The notes beneath the pieces are model-generated. The model made no database searches, was not told the DNA's origin, and saw only the letters and a program-made list of their open reading frames with translations. Below are positions 1-8,957 of a stretch of DNA of 64,000 nt, in pieces (the first letter of the stretch is position 1; every line of letters begins with the position of its first letter). This DNA comes from Muribaculaceae bacterium Isolate-036 (Harlan) (GTDB lineage Bacteria > Bacteroidota > Bacteroidia > Bacteroidales > Muribaculaceae): NCBI GenBank assembly GCA_003833075.1, contig RIAY01000001.1:434001-498000 (forward strand). Direction: 5' to 3'. The translations under genes and the position numbers were made by a program.

Positions 1-1
1 A

Positions 2-2266
2 TTCTCCATTTCTGCAACTCGGCATAACCCGGTTGCAAATCCGGAGGCTGTCGTTACGGAAGGAACTGTACGTTTCACGGTTCTCACACCGGAGATGATC
101 CGTATAGAATACAGCCCCTCGGAAAAGTTCGAGGACAGGGCAACATTTACTGTAGTTAACCGTAACCTGCCTGTGCCACATTTTACAAAATCGGAGGATA
201 ACGATTTCCTATACATAACAACGGATAAACTCAAACTGAGATACCGCAAGGGCACAAATCCCTACTTCGAACCTAACCCTCCGGGTAACCTCAACATAAC
301 TATGGACCTTAACGGCACACCCGTGACATGGTTCCCCGGACAGGGAGACGGTCGCAACCTCAAGGGCACCTGCCGCACACTCGACCGTTGCTTCGGCGAT
401 GGCTACCGCTCGCAGTTGGAGAATGGACTGATTTCACGTTCGGGATGGGCTGTGATTGATGATTCTCCTCAATGTGTGCGTCCCGACGGGAGTCGTTCGC
501 TCGCCCTCGTTCCCGACGAGACGGGTGTAGACTGGGTTGCTCCTCGCGATGACAAGGCTGCTCTTGACCTATATTTCATGGGTTACGGGCATGACTACAA
601 GCAGGCGCTTAAAGATTACACGCTCATCGCCGGTAAGATGCCGTTGCCTCCGGACTATGCTTTTGGCTACTGGTATAGTAAATACGAGAACTATTCCGCT
701 GATGATTACCGCAACATCATCAAGAACCTCAAAGACAATGACATTAATACAGACGTCATCATTCTTGATATGGACTGGCATTGGAACGGAGACCCCAACC
801 CAAAGATGTCTAACGGACGTGGCGGTTGGACAGGATGGAGCTGGAACACTAACCTGATTCCTGACCCAACAAAATTGCTGAAAGACATACACGGCAGCGG
901 ACTTCACCTCGCGCTCAACCTCCACCCCGCCTTGGGTGTGGACTCATCGGAAGACATCTTCCGGGGCATGGCAACGGACATGGGGCTGAATCCCGACACC
1001 ACTAAAGTGATTCCATGGAAACTCGAAGATACAGATTTCTACAAGGCATTCGCAAACAACTTCCTGCGTCCGTTCGAGAAACAGGGCGTTGACTTCTGGT
1101 GGCTTGACTGGCAGCAACACCTCACCAGCCCCTACACCGATGGGCTCGGAGAGACTTTCTGGTGCAACCATGTTTTCTTCAATGACATGAAGAAAAACCG
1201 TCCCGACCGCCGTCCGATGATCTTCCACCGCTGGGGCGGACTCGGCAGCCACCGTTACCAGATCGGTTTTTCCGGCGACACTTTCATCAACTACGCCTCG
1301 CTCGCCTTCCAGCCTTATTTCACCGCCACTGCATCCAACGTGTGCTACGGCTATTGGGGACATGACATAGGTGGGCACATGTATGACAGCAGCTATCCGG
1401 TTAACGATCCCGAACTTCTTCTCCGCTGGTTCCAGTTCGGAGTGTTCACGCCGATCTTCCGTAGCCACGCCGCCATAGGCACATGGATCAACCGCCAGAT
1501 ATGGACCTACGACAATTTCCCTCAGCTCAATGCTACAGTTAAACTGCGCTATGCACTGTTCCCCTATATCTACACCATGGCACGCAAGAGCTATGACAGC
1601 GGTGTCGGCATATGCCGTCCGATGTATTACGACTATCCCGAACAGGACGAGGCATATACTTTCGAAGGTCAGTATTTCTTCGGAGACGATATTCTTGTTG
1701 CCCCGGTAGTGGAACCATCCTCGGCAGGAGTGAGCAAGAAGCGTATCTGGTTCCCCGAAGGTAACTGGTGGTCGGTTGCTGACAACAGGATGATCGAAGG
1801 AAACTCCATACAGACACTTGACTTCACACTCGATCAGATACCATATTTCTACCGCGAAGGCGCTATAATCGTGAACAATCCCGCGGAAGTGAAGAGCACT
1901 ACCGAACGTCCGGAAAAGATGATTGTCAACATTATTGCAGGGAAAGACGGCGAGACTACTCTCTACGAAGATTCCGGTGATTCCAACGATTATGACAGTA
2001 ACTTTGCCAACACACGTTTTTTCCAGAAGACTGTCGGTTCAACGGCTATCTATACAATAGGAGCACGCGAGGGCACTGCTGACCGTCTTCCTTCCAAACG
2101 CGGCTATCAACTTCGCATCTACAACACGGATGCGCCTGCAGGCGGGAAAGCCAAAGTTGACGGCAAGAATGTAAAGGCGGTATATGACTCTGCAGCGCGT
2201 TGCACAATTGTTGATGTGCCGTTGGCAAAATGTGACAAACAGCGTGAAATCACAATAGAATATTAA
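2..2266 (+). CDS. GH31 family alpha-glycosidase (5' end outside window)
   Basis: A glycoside hydrolase clan D enzyme that cleaves alpha-linked glucose, xylose or similar units, probably in the periplasm or at the cell surface. The reading frame is open from base 2 through the first internal ATG at base 95, and the residues before that ATG (VRFTVLTPEMIRIEYS) look like the usual GH31 N-terminal beta-sandwich. The gene therefore starts upstream of the window. The catalytic barrel carries VDFWWLDWQQH (nucleophile Asp codon near base 1106) and GFSGDTF, the expected acid/base region, followed by a GHDIGGH block. The end resembles the DUF5110 C-terminal domain. It is followed by GH2, acetylesterase and GH3 genes on the same strand, which suggests a hemicellulose or other plant/mucus glycan locus. 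Substrate cannot be decided from sequence; alpha-xylosidase and alpha-glucosidase are both possible. Confidence 0.9.
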   Translation, partial: FSISATRHNPVANPEAVVTEGTVRFTVLTPEMIRIEYSPSEKFEDRATFTVVNRNLPVPHFTKSEDNDFLYITTDKLKLRYRKGTNPYFEPNPPGNLNITMDLNGTPVTWFPGQGDGRNLKGTCRTLDRCFGDGYRSQLENGLISRSGWAVIDDSPQCVRPDGSRSLALVPDETGVDWVAPRDDKAALDLYFMGYGHDYKQALKDYTLIAGKMPLPPDYAFGYWYSKYENYSADDYRNIIKNLKDNDINTDVIILDMDWHWNGDPNPKMSNGRGGWTGWSWNTNLIPDPTKLLKDIHGSGLHLALNLHPALGVDSSEDIFRGMATDMGLNPDTTKVIPWKLEDTDFYKAFANNFLRPFEKQGVDFWWLDWQQHLTSPYTDGLGETFWCNHVFFNDMKKNRPDRRPMIFHRWGGLGSHRYQIGFSGDTFINYASLAFQPYFTATASNVCYGYWGHDIGGHMYDSSYPVNDPELLLRWFQFGVFTPIFRSHAAIGTWINRQIWTYDNFPQLNATVKLRYALFPYIYTMARKSYDSGVGICRPMYYDYPEQDEAYTFEGQYFFGDDILVAPVVEPSSAGVSKKRIWFPEGNWWSVADNRMIEGNSIQTLDFTLDQIPYFYREGAIIVNNPAEVKSTTERPEKMIVNIIAGKDGETTLYEDSGDSNDYDSNFANTRFFQKTVGSTAIYTIGAREGTADRLPSKRGYQLRIYNTDAPAGGKAKVDGKNVKAVYDSAARCTIVDVPLAKCDKQREITIEY

Positions 2267-2275
2267 AATATTTGA

Positions 2276-2396
2276 TAAGTAAGTGTTGGAAATTAGCTTA
2301 TATTAAATTTTAGGAGATTTTGAGATGCTTTCATGATTCAAAATTTAAATAAGCACAGCATTTACTTATTATAAACTAATTTTCAATACTTACGTA
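2276..2396. repeat. Imperfect inverted repeat between GH31 and GH2 genes
   Basis: The gap between the two enzyme genes is AT-rich. It is bounded by a 24-nt arm at 2276-2299 and its near-complement at 2373-2396; I count 20 of 24 matching positions, including GTAAGT and AAATTAG. The right arm ends at the base before the GH2 ATG. It could be an mRNA structure affecting GH2 translation or the remains of a small mobile repeat. No T-run follows, so a simple terminator is less likely. Confidence 0.4.
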
Positions 2397-4214
2397 ATGA
2401 ATAAGTATTTTTTAGCGGCGGTTTTATTTGCCGGGGCGATTAATCTCGCCTCAGCTTATAAGCCTGCCGGAAACAATATAATGACGACATGGGGCGAGAA
2501 TATCGACCCCGCAAATATCTGGCAGGAATATCCGCGTCCGATAATGGAGCGCGAGGATTGGCGGAACCTTAACGGACTGTGGGACTATGCGATAGTCTCC
2601 AAGGATTCTCCCCGACCAAAGGAATGGCAGGGTGAAATACTTGTGCCATTCTGTGCAGAATCAGCATTGTCGGGTGTTGGGAAAGAGGTAGGAGAGGAGA
2701 ATGCCCTGTGGTATAAACGCAGTTTTTCCGTTCCCTCTTCCTGGAAAGGCCGCGACGTGATGTTGAATTTCGGAGCGGTAGACTGGCAGACGGACGTGTG
2801 GGTGAACGGAGCCAAGGTTGGCTCGCACACAGGCGGTTACACCCCGTTTAGCCTGAACATCACCCAGGCTTTGAAATCCAAGGGAGACAATGAGGTTGTT
2901 GTCAGGGTTTGGGATCCCACCGATAAAGGTCACCAGCCGAGGGGGAAGCAGATATCAAAACCCGAACTGATATGGTACACACCGGTGACAGGTATCTGGC
3001 AGACGGTGTGGCTTGAACCGGTGGAGCGGAAACATGTAGCCGGTCTGCGTATACTTCCTGATATTGACAGAAATACTCTCAAAGTGGATGTAAATCCATC
3101 TGAAAAAATCAGCAACGGCATGGTGGAGGTGGTTGTCAAAGACAATGGAAGGCAAATAGCTTCCGGGCGCGCTGTTACGGGAGAGTCTGTAATTGTAGAT
3201 ATGCCTTCTGACATAGAATTATGGTCACCGGAGAATCCGAAGCTCTATGATCTTGAAATCAAGCTAATGTCAGATGGCAAGACGCTTGACAAGGTTGACA
3301 GTTATGCGGCAATGCGGAAGTTCTCGATGAAAATGGGTGACAAGGGGGTTGTGCGCCTTCAGCTTAATAATAAGAACCTTTTCCATTACGGACTGCTGGA
3401 CCAGGGATGGTGGCCTGACGGTCTATACACCGCGCCATCTTACAAAGCAATGGTCTTTGACGTGGACAAGACAAAAGACTGGGGCTACAATATGATCCGC
3501 AAGCATATAAAGGTTGAGCCCGCATTGTGGTACACTTATTGTGACCGTAACGGCATCATCGTTTGGCAGGATATGCCGAGCGGCGACAAAGATCCGGAAT
3601 GGCAAGGACGTAATTATTTCGACGGCGAGGAACTTGAGCGCACTCCGGAGAGCGAGGCTAACTACCGCAAGGAATGGCGCGAGATCATGGACTGTCTCTA
3701 CAGCTATCCCTGCATCGCCATGTGGGTGCCGTTCAACGAAGCCTGGGGACAATTCAAGACCAAAGAGATTGCGGACTGGACTAAAAATCATGACCCGTCA
3801 CGTCTTGTGAACCCGGCGAGCGGAGGCAATTTCTATCCTTGCGGTGACATATTGGACGTGCACTGCTATCCCTCACCTCCCGTGACACATGTCTATGACG
3901 CGAAACGAGCGAACGTGCTCGGCGAATACGGAGGCATAGGAATGGTGGTCAACGGTCATATCTGGGCACCGGACCGTGAGTTCAGCTATATCAACTGCAA
4001 GACCCCGGCGGAGTTGACTGACCGCTATATCGGCTACGCAAACTATCTTGACCATCTTGCCAAGGAATGGTTTGTAGGTGCTGTGTATACGCAGACAACG
4101 GATGTCGAGATTGAAGTTAACGGACTTATGACCTACGACCGCAAGGTGATAAAGATAGATGAAGACAGAATCCGGGAGGTTAACAAAAGGATAATAAAGA
4201 ATCATAGCAAATGA
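2397..4214 (+). CDS. GH2 family glycoside hydrolase (beta-galactosidase/beta-glucuronidase type)
   Basis: An exported GH2-fold enzyme that removes non-reducing beta-linked sugars. The protein has 605 residues. The N-terminal signal peptide is MNKYFLAAVLFAGAINLASA, then a sugar-binding jelly-roll (about 40-205, with MEREDWRNLNGLWDY and WYKRSF), an immunoglobulin-like domain (about 210-300) and the catalytic barrel. The acid/base is E448 in FNEAWGQF and the candidate nucleophile is E510 in VLGEYGG. The motif GLLDQGWWPDGLYTAP resembles a subgroup common in Bacteroidales loci that is usually annotated only as sugar-binding GH2. It shares 4 bp (ATGA) with the following acetylesterase, so the two are translationally coupled. 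The exact substrate is unknown. Confidence 0.88.
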   Translation: MNKYFLAAVLFAGAINLASAYKPAGNNIMTTWGENIDPANIWQEYPRPIMEREDWRNLNGLWDYAIVSKDSPRPKEWQGEILVPFCAESALSGVGKEVGEENALWYKRSFSVPSSWKGRDVMLNFGAVDWQTDVWVNGAKVGSHTGGYTPFSLNITQALKSKGDNEVVVRVWDPTDKGHQPRGKQISKPELIWYTPVTGIWQTVWLEPVERKHVAGLRILPDIDRNTLKVDVNPSEKISNGMVEVVVKDNGRQIASGRAVTGESVIVDMPSDIELWSPENPKLYDLEIKLMSDGKTLDKVDSYAAMRKFSMKMGDKGVVRLQLNNKNLFHYGLLDQGWWPDGLYTAPSYKAMVFDVDKTKDWGYNMIRKHIKVEPALWYTYCDRNGIIVWQDMPSGDKDPEWQGRNYFDGEELERTPESEANYRKEWREIMDCLYSYPCIAMWVPFNEAWGQFKTKEIADWTKNHDPSRLVNPASGGNFYPCGDILDVHCYPSPPVTHVYDAKRANVLGEYGGIGMVVNGHIWAPDREFSYINCKTPAELTDRYIGYANYLDHLAKEWFVGAVYTQTTDVEIEVNGLMTYDRKVIKIDEDRIREVNKRIIKNHSK

Positions 4215-6139
4215 AAATTTTGTCAGTAATTGTATCGGCAACCGTGATAGTTGTGTCATCGTTGACGATGCATGCGAAAATAGAATTGCCATCTGTCTTT
4301 TCCGACAATATGGTGGTTCAGCAGAATGCAAAGTTGACGGTGGCAGGAAAGGCAAAGCCATTGTCGACGGTAACATTCCGTTCCGATTGGGAGGGCGGAG
4401 AATGCAAAGCCAAAGCCGACAAGGAGGGACGTTTTGTTATGAAGGTTCCGACTCCTCCTGCGGGAGGTCCCTATACCATCATCGTTGATGATGGCACCGG
4501 AGAGAAGAAAATACTGCAGAATGTCTTGTCGGGAGAGGTGTGGCTTTGCTCCGGACAGTCGAATATGGAATTTCCCGTGAAAGGAGACTGGGCACAAGTG
4601 ATGGATGCAGATCGTGTCATTGCCACGATGCAACGTCCGGCACTCCGCCTGTTGCAGATCAGGAACACGACTTCCGTAACCCCCATCGATGACGCTTCTG
4701 TTGAATTTGGTTGGGTGGAATCATCTCCCGCTGCAGCTTCATTCTCAGCTATCGGCTATCTATGCGGCAGGATGCTTCAGGATTCATTGAATGTCCCTGT
4801 TGGCATAATTGATGCCACATGGGGTGGCACACCTGTGGAAGCATGGACTCCAAATGAGTATCTCAAGGAGGTCCAGGGATTTGAATTTTACCACGAACAG
4901 CTCGCAGCAGGAAAGGATGAGCAAGGTTTGATAGATGCCGCAATGGGAAAGGTATATGAAGGCTATCGCAATCCGGAAAAAATGTCTTATCCCTATGACA
5001 AGGCGGTAATGCAGAAAGGTAAAGCCTGGGGAAAGATGCCTGTGCCGTCTTTGTGGGAAAACAATGTGCTCCCCGGTTTCGACGGGATTGTTGTCATGCA
5101 GTTTGAGCTTGACCTGCCTGCGACAGCCGCCGGAAAACCGTTGCAACTGTGTCTTGGAGCTGTTGATGATTGGGACATGACTTATTTCAACGGCAAACTT
5201 GTGGGTAGTGGACGTATATTCGACCAACAACGAGACTACCGTGTTGACGGAAATCTTGTAAAGGGGGGTAAAAATGTCATTACAGTCGAGGTTATCGACA
5301 ATGCCGGCGGAGGTGGTATATGGAAATCCTCCTGTGCTGTCGTTGACGGAACAAGGTATAGCCTTGACGGGGAATGGAGCTATGCAGTGCTTTCTGACTT
5401 CTCACAAATGGACATGGCTTATCAGCTGCCGGATACTCCACATTATCCGTCGGTGCTATATAATGCCATGATCGCGCCATTGACAGGGATGCCCTTGGCA
5501 GGGGTGTTCTGGTATCAAGGGTGTGCCAATGTAGGGCGAGCCGCACAATATGAAGTGTGTTTCAAGAATATGATAGAGGGTTGGAGAAAATCTTTTGACA
5601 ATTCTTCCCTCCCTTTCTATTTCGTGCAGTTGGCGGGATTCCAGCAACCTGTAACGGTGCAGCCTGATTCAGAATGGGCTTTGTTGCGCCATGCGCAGTC
5701 GAAGGCTCTTCAGTTGCCGAATACCGGAATGGCAACAGCCATAGATCTCGGTAACCCGGTGGATATTCATCCTGCAAATAAGCAGGAAGTGGCGCGACGG
5801 CTGTCGTTGCTTGCCCTTGACAAGACATATGGTCGAACTCAAGCATGTGAGGCTCCCCGCTGTGTTGATACTAAAATCGGCAAAGGGTATATAGACCTTA
5901 CTTTTGACAATGACATCAATACGGAAGGAGGAGTGGCTATAGGCTTTATCATAAAAGATAAATCCGGAAAATGGGCATATGCCAATACGCAGATTGTTTC
6001 TAACAAGACAATTAGATTATCTTCACCGTTGATAAACAATCCGATAGCCGTCAGATATAACTGGGCGGACTATCCCGGTGGAAATCTAACCGGAAGAACC
6101 TCTGGCTTGCCCGTGACACCTTTCGCAACAGATATTTGA
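4211..6139 (+). CDS. Sialate O-acetylesterase-type SGNH carbohydrate esterase
   Basis: A 642-residue exported esterase that removes O-acetyl groups from sugars. It begins with a hydrophobic signal (VIVSATVIVVSSLTMHA), then LPSVFSDNMVVQQ, the standard opening of the SASA family. The SGNH nucleophile is S117 in LCSGQSNMEFPV. The catalytic Asp/His pair is D518 and H520 in VDIHPANK, and GVFWYQGCANV is the conserved middle block. A beta-sandwich insertion (about 280-395, with LGAVDDWDMTYFNGKLVG) is typical of the longer members of this family. The overlap with the GH2 gene indicates a shared transcript, so it probably deacetylates the glycan that GH31, GH2 and GH3 then degrade. In a PUL the substrate may be acetylated xylan or pectin rather than sialic acid. 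Confidence 0.88.
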   Translation: MKILSVIVSATVIVVSSLTMHAKIELPSVFSDNMVVQQNAKLTVAGKAKPLSTVTFRSDWEGGECKAKADKEGRFVMKVPTPPAGGPYTIIVDDGTGEKKILQNVLSGEVWLCSGQSNMEFPVKGDWAQVMDADRVIATMQRPALRLLQIRNTTSVTPIDDASVEFGWVESSPAAASFSAIGYLCGRMLQDSLNVPVGIIDATWGGTPVEAWTPNEYLKEVQGFEFYHEQLAAGKDEQGLIDAAMGKVYEGYRNPEKMSYPYDKAVMQKGKAWGKMPVPSLWENNVLPGFDGIVVMQFELDLPATAAGKPLQLCLGAVDDWDMTYFNGKLVGSGRIFDQQRDYRVDGNLVKGGKNVITVEVIDNAGGGGIWKSSCAVVDGTRYSLDGEWSYAVLSDFSQMDMAYQLPDTPHYPSVLYNAMIAPLTGMPLAGVFWYQGCANVGRAAQYEVCFKNMIEGWRKSFDNSSLPFYFVQLAGFQQPVTVQPDSEWALLRHAQSKALQLPNTGMATAIDLGNPVDIHPANKQEVARRLSLLALDKTYGRTQACEAPRCVDTKIGKGYIDLTFDNDINTEGGVAIGFIIKDKSGKWAYANTQIVSNKTIRLSSPLINNPIAVRYNWADYPGGNLTGRTSGLPVTPFATDI

Positions 6140-6329
6140 AATCTGTTTTAAAGCAATTTATTAGATTTTTAGCACTTATTTGTGTTAAAAATAACTTATA
6201 TGGCGTGAAATGTGTTATAGATTGTTAATCAGACTGTGTATATCCGCTATAAATAAGTCTTTTAAATAGAGAAGTTATTCTAATAACTTCATAAATAAAT
6301 TCCATGGCTATAAAATATAATATCATATC
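6140..6329. other. AT-rich spacer with hairpin before GH3
   Basis: A 190-bp spacer without a convincing gene. It contains a perfect hairpin at 6271-6290, GAAGTTAT-TCTA-ATAACTTC, followed by ATAAATAAAT. It may be a weak terminator of the upstream enzymes or a leader structure for GH3. No clear TAnnTTTG promoter box was seen. Confidence 0.4.
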
Positions 6330-8567
6330 ATGAAACAAAAATCTTTATTGTTGGCAATCGCTGCGTCTGCAACCTTATTATGTTCAGCGGCAGGTCTATT
6401 GCCTTATCAGAATACATCGCTTCCTATTGAGGAGAGGGTCAATGACGCTCTGTCACGGATGACTACCGCGGAAAAGGTGGCGATAATCCACGCACAATCG
6501 AAATTCAGTTCGGCAGGCGTGCCTCGTCTCGGCATTCCTGAGCTATGGTGCACCGATGGCCCTCATGGGGTTCGTCCTGAGGTTCTTTGGGATGAATGGA
6601 ACCAAGCCGGTTGGACCAACGATTCTTGCACGGCTTTCCCGGCACTGACTTGCCTTGCGGCTACATGGAATCCTGAGATGTCGGCTCTTTATGGTAAATC
6701 TATAGGTGAGGAGGCGAGATACAGGGAGAAAGATGTTCTGCTTGGTCCCGGTGTTAATATCTATCGCACTCCGCTTAACGGCAGGAACTTCGAATATATG
6801 GGAGAAGATCCCTATTTGGCAGCCGTAATGGTGGTTCCGTATGTTCAGGAGCTTCAGAAAAACGGAGTGGCGGCATGCGTGAAACATTATGCACTCAACA
6901 ATCAGGAATACTTCCGCCACACTGTGGATGTTGACCTTAGCGACCGTGCGCTTTATGAGATATATCTCCCTGCATTCAAAGCTGCAGTGCAGAAAGGGGG
7001 AGCATGGTCTATAATGTCGTCCTACAATTTATATAAAGGTCTTCATGCCGGTCAGAATCCGCGTCTGCTTAAAGAGATACTACGCGATGAGTGGGGATTT
7101 GACGGTGCGGTGATATCAGATTGGGGTGGCGTGCACAATACTGCTCAGGCAATTACAGGTGGTCTTGACCTTGAATTCGGTTCATGGACCAATGGGCTTT
7201 CCGAGGGTAAGAAGAATGCCTACGATAGTTATTATCTTGCAGATCCTTACCTGAAGCTCATAAGCGAGGGGAAGGTAGACACCAAGGAACTTGACAAAAA
7301 GGCGGCAAACGTGTTGCGCCTGATTTTCCGCACTGCCATGAATAATGAAAAACCATTCGGGTCTCTTAATACTCCGGAACATGTAGAGGCAGCGAGACGA
7401 ATTGCCGGAGAAGGGATTGTGCTCTTGAAAAACGAAGGCGCTATTCTCCCACTTGATATGAGTGGCAAGAAGATTTTAGTGGTAGGAGAGAACGCTATAA
7501 AGCCTATGACTGTGGGCGGTGGAAGCTCATCGCTGAAAGTCAGGGAGGAGGTGTCTCCTCTTGAGGGATTGAGAAGACGTTTCGGGAAGGTTGCGGAAAT
7601 TACCTATGTGCGTGGATATGCAGGAGAGCAACTTAAAGATCATGACGGTATGAAATTGCTTGACATTTCAGATAATCGTTCTGAAGAGGAAATGATATCT
7701 GAAGCTATTGCTGCTGCAAAAAATGCCGATTATGTGATCTTTGTAGGTGGCCTCAATAAGAATCCTTATCAGGATTGTGAGAATACCGACCGTGCAGGTC
7801 TGGGTCTTCCCTATGGACAGGACAAGGTAATCACTGAACTTTCCAAAATAAATAGGAATGTCATTGTTGTAAATATCTCCGGTAATGCGGTCGCAATGCC
7901 TTGGATCAAGGATGTTGCAGCTGTAGTGCAGGGTTGGTATTCAGGTTCTGAGGCAGGTAACGCAATTGCTGATGTCCTGTCGGGTGATGTGAATCCTTCG
8001 GGCAAACTGCCGTTCACATTCCCGGTGCGGCTTGAGGATGTAGGGGCGCATGCCATGGGTGAATATCCGGGTAACGCCGATGCCTTTAAATGTAATAAAG
8101 ACACGATGCCGGAATATTACAAGGATGATATTTTTGTTGGCTACCGTCATGCCGACAAGATAAAGAATGCCCCTCTTTTCCCATTCGGACACGGACTCAG
8201 CTACACCTCTTTCGAATATGGCAAACCGATGGCTGACAAGAAACAGATGGATGCTGACGGAACTATAACATTCTCCATAAATGTCAAGAACACGGGGAAG
8301 ATTGCCGGGAAGGAGACTGTGCAGCTCTACATATCAGATAAAAAATCATCCCTTCCGCGACCTGTGAAGGAGCTGAAGGGATTCAGTAAGGTGGAGCTTG
8401 CTCCCGGTGAAGAAAAAACCGTAACCTTCATCGTTGGCAAAGAGGAATTGAGTTATTTTGACGATGCGAAACATGCATGGGTTGCAGAACCCGGCACATT
8501 CGAAGCATTGTTTGGCTCTTCCTCTCGTGACATTCGAGGTTCTCTGACGTTTAAGCTGACCGATTGA
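6330..8567 (+). CDS. GH3 family beta-glucosidase/beta-xylosidase
   Basis: An exported 745-residue GH3 enzyme that trims beta-linked glucose, xylose or arabinose from oligosaccharides. A signal peptide (MKQKSLLLAIAASATLLCSA) leads into the TIM barrel. The opening LPIEERVNDALSRMTTAEKVAII and the substrate-binding CVKHYALNNQE are typical, and the nucleophile is D264 in VISDWGGVH. The second alpha/beta domain (about 350-590) carries GEGIVLLKN and the GGGSSS loop. A fibronectin-III-like C-terminal domain begins near residue 640 (FSINVKNTGKIAGKETVQLYIS). Length and domain order are normal for the family. It ends the plus-strand set of polysaccharide-degrading genes; no SusC/SusD pair is visible in the window, so any partners lie further upstream. 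Confidence 0.9.
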   Translation: MKQKSLLLAIAASATLLCSAAGLLPYQNTSLPIEERVNDALSRMTTAEKVAIIHAQSKFSSAGVPRLGIPELWCTDGPHGVRPEVLWDEWNQAGWTNDSCTAFPALTCLAATWNPEMSALYGKSIGEEARYREKDVLLGPGVNIYRTPLNGRNFEYMGEDPYLAAVMVVPYVQELQKNGVAACVKHYALNNQEYFRHTVDVDLSDRALYEIYLPAFKAAVQKGGAWSIMSSYNLYKGLHAGQNPRLLKEILRDEWGFDGAVISDWGGVHNTAQAITGGLDLEFGSWTNGLSEGKKNAYDSYYLADPYLKLISEGKVDTKELDKKAANVLRLIFRTAMNNEKPFGSLNTPEHVEAARRIAGEGIVLLKNEGAILPLDMSGKKILVVGENAIKPMTVGGGSSSLKVREEVSPLEGLRRRFGKVAEITYVRGYAGEQLKDHDGMKLLDISDNRSEEEMISEAIAAAKNADYVIFVGGLNKNPYQDCENTDRAGLGLPYGQDKVITELSKINRNVIVVNISGNAVAMPWIKDVAAVVQGWYSGSEAGNAIADVLSGDVNPSGKLPFTFPVRLEDVGAHAMGEYPGNADAFKCNKDTMPEYYKDDIFVGYRHADKIKNAPLFPFGHGLSYTSFEYGKPMADKKQMDADGTITFSINVKNTGKIAGKETVQLYISDKKSSLPRPVKELKGFSKVELAPGEEKTVTFIVGKEELSYFDDAKHAWVAEPGTFEALFGSSSRDIRGSLTFKLTD

Positions 8568-8587
8568 TCGAGTTTTATTACTATAGA

Positions 8588-8860
8588 TTATCTTTTTATT
8601 CCAATAAGGGAGAGGTTGTCACGGACAGTCTCTCCCGCTATTTTTTGAAGGTAGAGGGCTGTGGCTTCGGGGAGACCGGCTTTCGCGAGGCTGTCGATAC
8701 GTTGTGCATACGGGTAGACGTTTTCAAGCACTTCGCGAGTTGAATATGAAGGTATATAGCTCGCATCCTGTATTACCACGTAGTCGAAGCCGCCATCGGC
8801 AAGTGTCTCTGTCAGGAATTTGTGTTTAAGATGTCCTTTCAGGATCTGTCCTCCTTTCGT
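8588..8860 (-). pseudogene. Remnant of an SGNH-type hydrolase
   Basis: A short open stretch with no good start codon; a stop (TAA at 8861-8863) immediately precedes it. Its translation contains GGFDYVVIQDASYIPSY followed by YPYAQRIDSLAKAG, which resembles the middle of Bacteroidales SGNH/GDSL-like esterases. It then jumps to ALYLQKIAGETV, which resembles the C-terminal end of the same proteins, so an internal deletion is likely. It is convergent with GH3 and may once have been another carbohydrate esterase of that locus. A 63-residue product starting at GTG (base 8779) is possible but unlikely to be functional. Family assignment is from memory of motif pattern. Confidence 0.55.
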
Positions 8861-8862
8861 TT

Positions 8863-8892
8863 AGGGGCGGCTTTCCACTTGAAGCCGCCCCT
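8863..8892 (-). terminator. Strong GC hairpin downstream of DUF5723 gene
   Basis: An 11-bp perfect stem, AGGGGCGGCTT and AAGCCGCCCCT, around an 8-nt loop. It lies between the SGNH remnant and the end of the minus-strand DUF5723 gene and probably terminates the latter. A T-run is weak, so it may act mainly as a 3'-end stabiliser. Confidence 0.6.
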
Positions 8893-8957
8893 ATTTGTGG
8901 TTGTATATTTAATGTGGTTGTCTTTATGGTCTTTTTTGATCTGCTCTGTTTGAGGGG

